Made by a program: the position numbers and the translations under genes
Notes under the pieces: model-generated
The model's database searches: none
The model's input: only the letters and a program-made list of their open reading frames with translations
What the model was told of the DNA's origin: nothing
Source: Syntrophomonadaceae bacterium
Lineage (GTDB): Bacteria; Bacillota; Dethiobacteria; DTU022
DNA: 9,354 bases
Direction: 5' to 3'
Assembly: GCA_007127255.1 (NCBI GenBank)
Contig: SKZS01000200.1
Span: 1 to 9,354 of the forward strand
Shown here: in pieces, positions 5,949 through 9,354 of the stretch
Layout of the letters: each line of letters begins with the position of its first letter
Numbering within the stretch: position 1 is the first letter of the stretch

Positions 5949-8936
5949 TTATTTTCCACAACATTTTTTGTGCTTTTTACCGCTGCCACAGGGACAGGGT
6001 TCGTTGCGTCCAACCTTCTCAACTGTTACCGGCTCCGGTTTTTTCGCCTGGTTTTGTTTGTCCCGGTCCTGCCCTGTCCCGGCGGAAGCAGTACCGCCTC
6101 CGACGGTGGCGATACGCGGCCGCAGACCCTGCGCTTCACCTGCAACTTCCTCCCTCCTGGGAGCAGCTGTAACACGAACCTGGAATACTGCCCGCACAAC
6201 ATCGGCCTGAATCTGCTGAATCATATCTTCAAACATATCAAAACTCTGCCGCTTGTACTCCACCAGTGGATTTCTCTGGGCGTAAGCCTGGGTGTGTATT
6301 TCATGCCGCAATTGATGCATGGCATCAATAAAATGCATCCAATGCCGATCTACTGTTTTCAGCAGGACGACTCTTTCCAACTCACGCATTATTTCCGGAC
6401 TAATTTCTTCTTCACGCTCTTTATAAAAGGCGTGTGCTTCTTCAAGAAGCAAGTGCCGGACTTCATCAGTTTCACGATCAATAAGATCGTCCAGGGCAAT
6501 TTTGCCTTTACGCACAAAAATGTTTTCTGCTCTTTCAAGTATAGCACGGGCATTCTCATCGTCAAGAAAACCAATCTCGGCAGTGTATTCGTGAACAAGG
6601 CGATCAAGAACTTCTTCAATCATACCCTGGATAGGCTCTTTCATGTTTTCACCTTCCAGGACCCGACGACGCTGGCCGTAGATCACTTCCCGCTGGTTAT
6701 TTAAAACATCATCGTAATCAAGCAGGTTACGGCGAATTTCAAAGTTACGCGATTCTACTTTCTTTTGAGCATTTTCGATTCCCCGGCTGACCAGGGGATG
6801 ATCGATAGGAACATCTTCTTCAATACCAAATCTTCCCATCAAAGATGCTATATTTTCTCCCCCAAACAGCCGCATCAGGTCGTCTTCAAGCGATACAAAA
6901 AATTGAGAAGATCCGGGGTCGCCCTGGCGACCGGAACGGCCGCGCAGCTGGTTATCAATGCGGCGGCTTTCATGCCTTTCAGTCCCTAATACATGCAGAC
7001 CTCCTAAAGCCAACACTTCCTCGCGTTGTTTTTTGGTTTGTGCAACGGCTTCATCTATCAACTCGGAGTGTCGTTTTCCCCAACGACCCTTCTCTTCTTC
7101 CGGAAGTTCTGTTTCCTGGAAACCAAATTCTTTCTCCAGCCTTTCCTTGACCAGGTACTCGGGGTTTCCCCCAAGAATAATGTCCGTTCCCCGTCCTGCC
7201 ATATTAGTTGATATGGTTACGGCCCCTTTACTGCCAGCCTGGGCAATAATGTAAGCCTCACGGGCATGATTGACTGCATTTAGTACTTCGTGCGGGATTT
7301 CCTGCCTTTTCAGCACCTTGCTCAGCATTTCCGACTTTTCGACGGATACAGTGCCGACCAGGACAGGCTGCCCCCTCTGCTGACAATCTATAATTTCTTC
7401 CACTGCAGCTTTAAATTTGGCCCTCTCTGTTTTATAGATAAGATCGGGCATTTCCTCACGGATAAGTGGTTTGTTAGTAGGAATTGCAACCACGTCCATG
7501 CCGTATATGCTGCGAAACTCATCTTCTTCTGTCAGGGCGGTTCCGGTCATTCCGGAGATTTTATCATACATGCGAAAATAGTTTTGGAAGGTAATTGAGG
7601 CTACAGTCCGGCTGCCGGCCTGGACCTCCACTCCTTCTTTTGCTTCAATGGCCTGGTGCAATCCGTCTGAATAACGACGCCCGGGCATCAGCCGGCCTGT
7701 AAATTCATCGACAATAACCACCTTGCCATCCTGAACAACATAATCGACATCTCTTTCAAACAGTGAGTATGCCTTGATTAACTGATCAAAGTAATGACGA
7801 TGTTCCCCGGCTGTATCAGCCTCTTGTTCCTCTAGTTCATCTAGGTCATCATCTTCGCCCTGTTCTTTATCCAGTCTTAATAATTGTAAAAGCTGGGGGT
7901 TCACCCGTTCAAGCTCACGGTATCCTTTATCTTTTATATCGGCCAGCCTGGTAGCTTCATCAATGACATAGTATAGCTCTTCATCAAGCTGATTAAGGCG
8001 CTTCTCAGTCATCAACTGCTGTTTGGTCCGTTCAACCAGCTTTTCCACACCGGGCTCTTTTATAATTTTTAACAGCTTTTTATGCTTGGGAGCACCGCGC
8101 CGGGCCAGTAATAGCTTTTCTCCAGCCTCTTCACGCTGATCATTATCGAGATCCTCACGGGCACTGTTAAGCAGATCATTTATAAGTTTGCCCTGCTTGC
8201 GAAGTAAATGTTCAACTTCATCTTTCCAGCGGCCGTATTCTTCCTTCGTCTCAACCCTGCTGCTGATAATCAGCGGAGTTCGCGCTTCATCAATCAGAAT
8301 ACTGTCTACCTCATCGATAATAGCATAATGCTGATCTCGCTGAACCATATCATTTTGATATATGACCATGTTATCCCGTAAATAGTCAAACCCTAGTTCG
8401 TTGTTTGTAGCGTAGGTTATATCCCGGGCATATTCTTCACGTCTCTGTGCCGGCTCGAGACCCTGGACAATCAAACCGACATTTAACCCCAGAAATTCGT
8501 AGACAGGTCCCATCCATTCTCTATCCCGACGTGCCAGGTAGTCATTAACGGTTACAATATGTACTCCTTTGCCGGTCAGGGCATTAAGATAAGCAGGCAT
8601 GGTTGCTACCAGTGTTTTACCTTCACCGGTTTTCATTTCGGCAATTCGGCCCTGATGCAGAACAAGAGCCCCCATAATTTGCACATCAAATGGGCGCATC
8701 CCCGTCTGACGCAGGGCTGCTTCCCTGGTCAGAGCAAATGCTTCAGGCAGGATTTCATCCAGGCTTTCACCCTGATGCAGCCGTGCTTTAAATTTCTCAG
8801 TTTGGACTGGAAACTGCTGATCAGGAAGTTCGCTGGCCCAGGACTCCAGATCGTTGACCTGTTCAACAATATTTTGTAAACGGCGCACTTCTTTTTCGTT
8901 TTGATCGCCGAATAATTTTTGAATTAATGATGCCAT
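5949..8936 (-). CDS. secA: Preprotein translocase ATPase SecA, long form with insertion
   Basis: SecA is the cytoplasmic motor that pushes unfolded preproteins through SecYEG. The start at 8936 gives the standard MASLIQKLFGDQNEKEVRRL opening and an ideal AAAGGAGA site six bases upstream. An in-frame extension to 9065 would add 43 atypical residues and run into the preceding gene. The 995-residue protein shows Walker A TGEGKT (103-108), Walker B IIDEVDS (206-212), MTGT (463-466), the NBD2 motif NMAGRGTDI (578-586) and motif VI QLRGRSGRQGDPG (663-675). The C-terminus has a glycine-rich, polar linker and a SEC-C zinc motif, C-x-C-x8-C-C (981-993), which binds SecB or ribosomes in other bacteria. 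The region between LIIS (222) and RDVDYV (395) is roughly 90-100 residues longer than in Bacillus SecA and contains a strongly acidic run at about 356-374. secA is followed by prfB, as in many Firmicutes. Confidence 0.98.
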   Translation of the reverse strand: MASLIQKLFGDQNEKEVRRLQNIVEQVNDLESWASELPDQQFPVQTEKFKARLHQGESLDEILPEAFALTREAALRQTGMRPFDVQIMGALVLHQGRIAEMKTGEGKTLVATMPAYLNALTGKGVHIVTVNDYLARRDREWMGPVYEFLGLNVGLIVQGLEPAQRREEYARDITYATNNELGFDYLRDNMVIYQNDMVQRDQHYAIIDEVDSILIDEARTPLIISSRVETKEEYGRWKDEVEHLLRKQGKLINDLLNSAREDLDNDQREEAGEKLLLARRGAPKHKKLLKIIKEPGVEKLVERTKQQLMTEKRLNQLDEELYYVIDEATRLADIKDKGYRELERVNPQLLQLLRLDKEQGEDDDLDELEEQEADTAGEHRHYFDQLIKAYSLFERDVDYVVQDGKVVIVDEFTGRLMPGRRYSDGLHQAIEAKEGVEVQAGSRTVASITFQNYFRMYDKISGMTGTALTEEDEFRSIYGMDVVAIPTNKPLIREEMPDLIYKTERAKFKAAVEEIIDCQQRGQPVLVGTVSVEKSEMLSKVLKRQEIPHEVLNAVNHAREAYIIAQAGSKGAVTISTNMAGRGTDIILGGNPEYLVKERLEKEFGFQETELPEEEKGRWGKRHSELIDEAVAQTKKQREEVLALGGLHVLGTERHESRRIDNQLRGRSGRQGDPGSSQFFVSLEDDLMRLFGGENIASLMGRFGIEEDVPIDHPLVSRGIENAQKKVESRNFEIRRNLLDYDDVLNNQREVIYGQRRRVLEGENMKEPIQGMIEEVLDRLVHEYTAEIGFLDDENARAILERAENIFVRKGKIALDDLIDRETDEVRHLLLEEAHAFYKEREEEISPEIMRELERVVLLKTVDRHWMHFIDAMHQLRHEIHTQAYAQRNPLVEYKRQSFDMFEDMIQQIQADVVRAVFQVRVTAAPRREEVAGEAQGLRPRIATVGGGTASAGTGQDRDKQNQAKKPEPVTVEKVGRNEPCPCGSGKKHKKCCGK

Positions 8937-8942
8937 AGAAAA

Positions 8943-8950
8943 TCTCCTTT
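8943..8950 (-). promoter_or_regulatory. Ribosome binding site deciding the secA start
   Basis: AAAGGAGA (8950-8943) lies six bases before ATG at 8936, within the 40-base gap after the upstream gene. It fixes the SecA start and rules out the longer open frame from 9065. Confidence 0.85.
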
Positions 8951-8976
8951 CCCTAAGTTTACCATAGCTACCCTTC

Positions 8977-9354
8977 TTAAAACAAAGGCTTCTGCACCGC
9001 TGCTTCAGGATCAAGTTCGCTGCAAAGCGCCCAGAGGCTTCCTGAAACGAGGGAATGCCCGCCAAGTATTATCGGAATGGGGCATTCTACTGCCGCCCTT
9101 GTAAATTCCCTTAACCAGGGATTACTTATCTCTTTCCACAGCCCAAGGTCAGATAAAAAACGATCCTGATCAGAAGGGTTATGCCTGTAATGATGGATCA
9201 AAACCCGGCTGTCGATAAAAGCACAGCGCGCTACCCTGGCCAGGTAGCTGAAAAACAGATCAATGCCGGCATGGTCGATAAGCAAGCCGAGCAGGGATAT
9301 AACTTCGTTCCCTTCAATGCGGCCCAGCGATTTCATGCCTCGTTCTTCAGAGAA
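8977..9354 (-). CDS. Unrecognised protein, C-terminal 125 residues
   Basis: The frame is open from the right edge (9354) to TAA at 8979-8977. An internal ATG exists at 9336, but I see no ribosome binding site in the 18 visible bases before it and the frame continues upstream. It is therefore most likely the tail of a longer gene. The visible part is rich in Leu, Ile and Ala, has three cysteines and no clear membrane segment. Segments such as IDSRVLIHHYRHNP and IPIILGGHSLVSG suggest a soluble alpha/beta fold. I could not match it to a family. In Bacillus the gene before secA is hpf, a ribosome hibernation factor, and this does not resemble it. The 40-base gap to secA suggests co-transcription. 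Reality as a gene is likely from the long open frame in the operon's direction; the function is unknown. Confidence 0.6.
   Translation of the reverse strand, partial: FSEERGMKSLGRIEGNEVISLLGLLIDHAGIDLFFSYLARVARCAFIDSRVLIHHYRHNPSDQDRFLSDLGLWKEISNPWLREFTRAAVECPIPIILGGHSLVSGSLWALCSELDPEAAVQKPLF

Noticed and set aside
5970..6704. 244-codon plus-strand open frame opposite the 3' part of secA
   Set aside because: It is antisense to unambiguous SecA coding sequence, has no recognisable domain and is explained by codon bias of secA on the other strand.
8937..9065. In-frame N-terminal extension of SecA by 43 residues
   Set aside because: The added residues do not look like SecA, they overlap the upstream gene, and a strong ribosome binding site with the standard SecA N-terminus sits at 8936.

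Overview
The window is a compact, single-strand block of bacterial housekeeping genes. All seven supported genes lie on the minus strand, so transcription runs from high to low coordinates. Gene content and order (secA, prfB, YitT-type membrane protein, ftsE, ftsX, coiled-coil M23 peptidase, S41/CtpA protease) point to a Firmicute of the class Clostridia. Strong AGGAG-type ribosome binding sites, moderate GC and a Gram-positive style PcsB/CwlO-like coiled coil on the M23 protein support this. The species cannot be named from the sequence alone.

Right to left, the layout is: (1) the C-terminal part of an unrecognised protein, cut by the right edge (8977-9354); (2) secA, the preprotein translocase motor, 995 aa with a large insertion and a C-terminal SEC-C zinc motif (5949-8936); (3) prfB, release factor 2, encoded in two frames joined by a programmed +1 frameshift (4744-5866); (4) a YitT/DUF161-DUF2179 membrane protein (3858-4736), whose ribosome binding site overlaps the prfB stop codon; (5) a 124-base gap with a possible promoter, then overlapping ftsE (3044-3733) and ftsX (2167-3054); (6) a secreted coiled-coil M23 peptidase (932-2131); (7) a well-formed intrinsic terminator and a 252-base gap; (8) the N-terminal part of a CtpA-family PDZ protease (2-679), cut by the left edge.

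Functionally there are two blocks. The upstream block (secA, prfB) serves protein export and translation termination. The downstream block is a cell-wall remodelling module. FtsE is the cytoplasmic ATPase and FtsX the membrane subunit with an extracytoplasmic loop. The M23 protein, which keeps its zinc-binding residues, is the probable hydrolase switched by FtsEX. CtpA may act in turnover of envelope proteins. The gap, terminator and promoter-like sites suggest at least three transcription units: secA-prfB-yitT, ftsEX-M23, and ctpA onward.

I see no mobile element, CRISPR array, rRNA, tRNA or phage gene. Nothing here looks like a wholly new system. The most notable points are the weakened RF2 frameshift signal, the SecA insertion, the catalytically intact M23 partner of FtsEX, and the unidentified protein upstream of secA.
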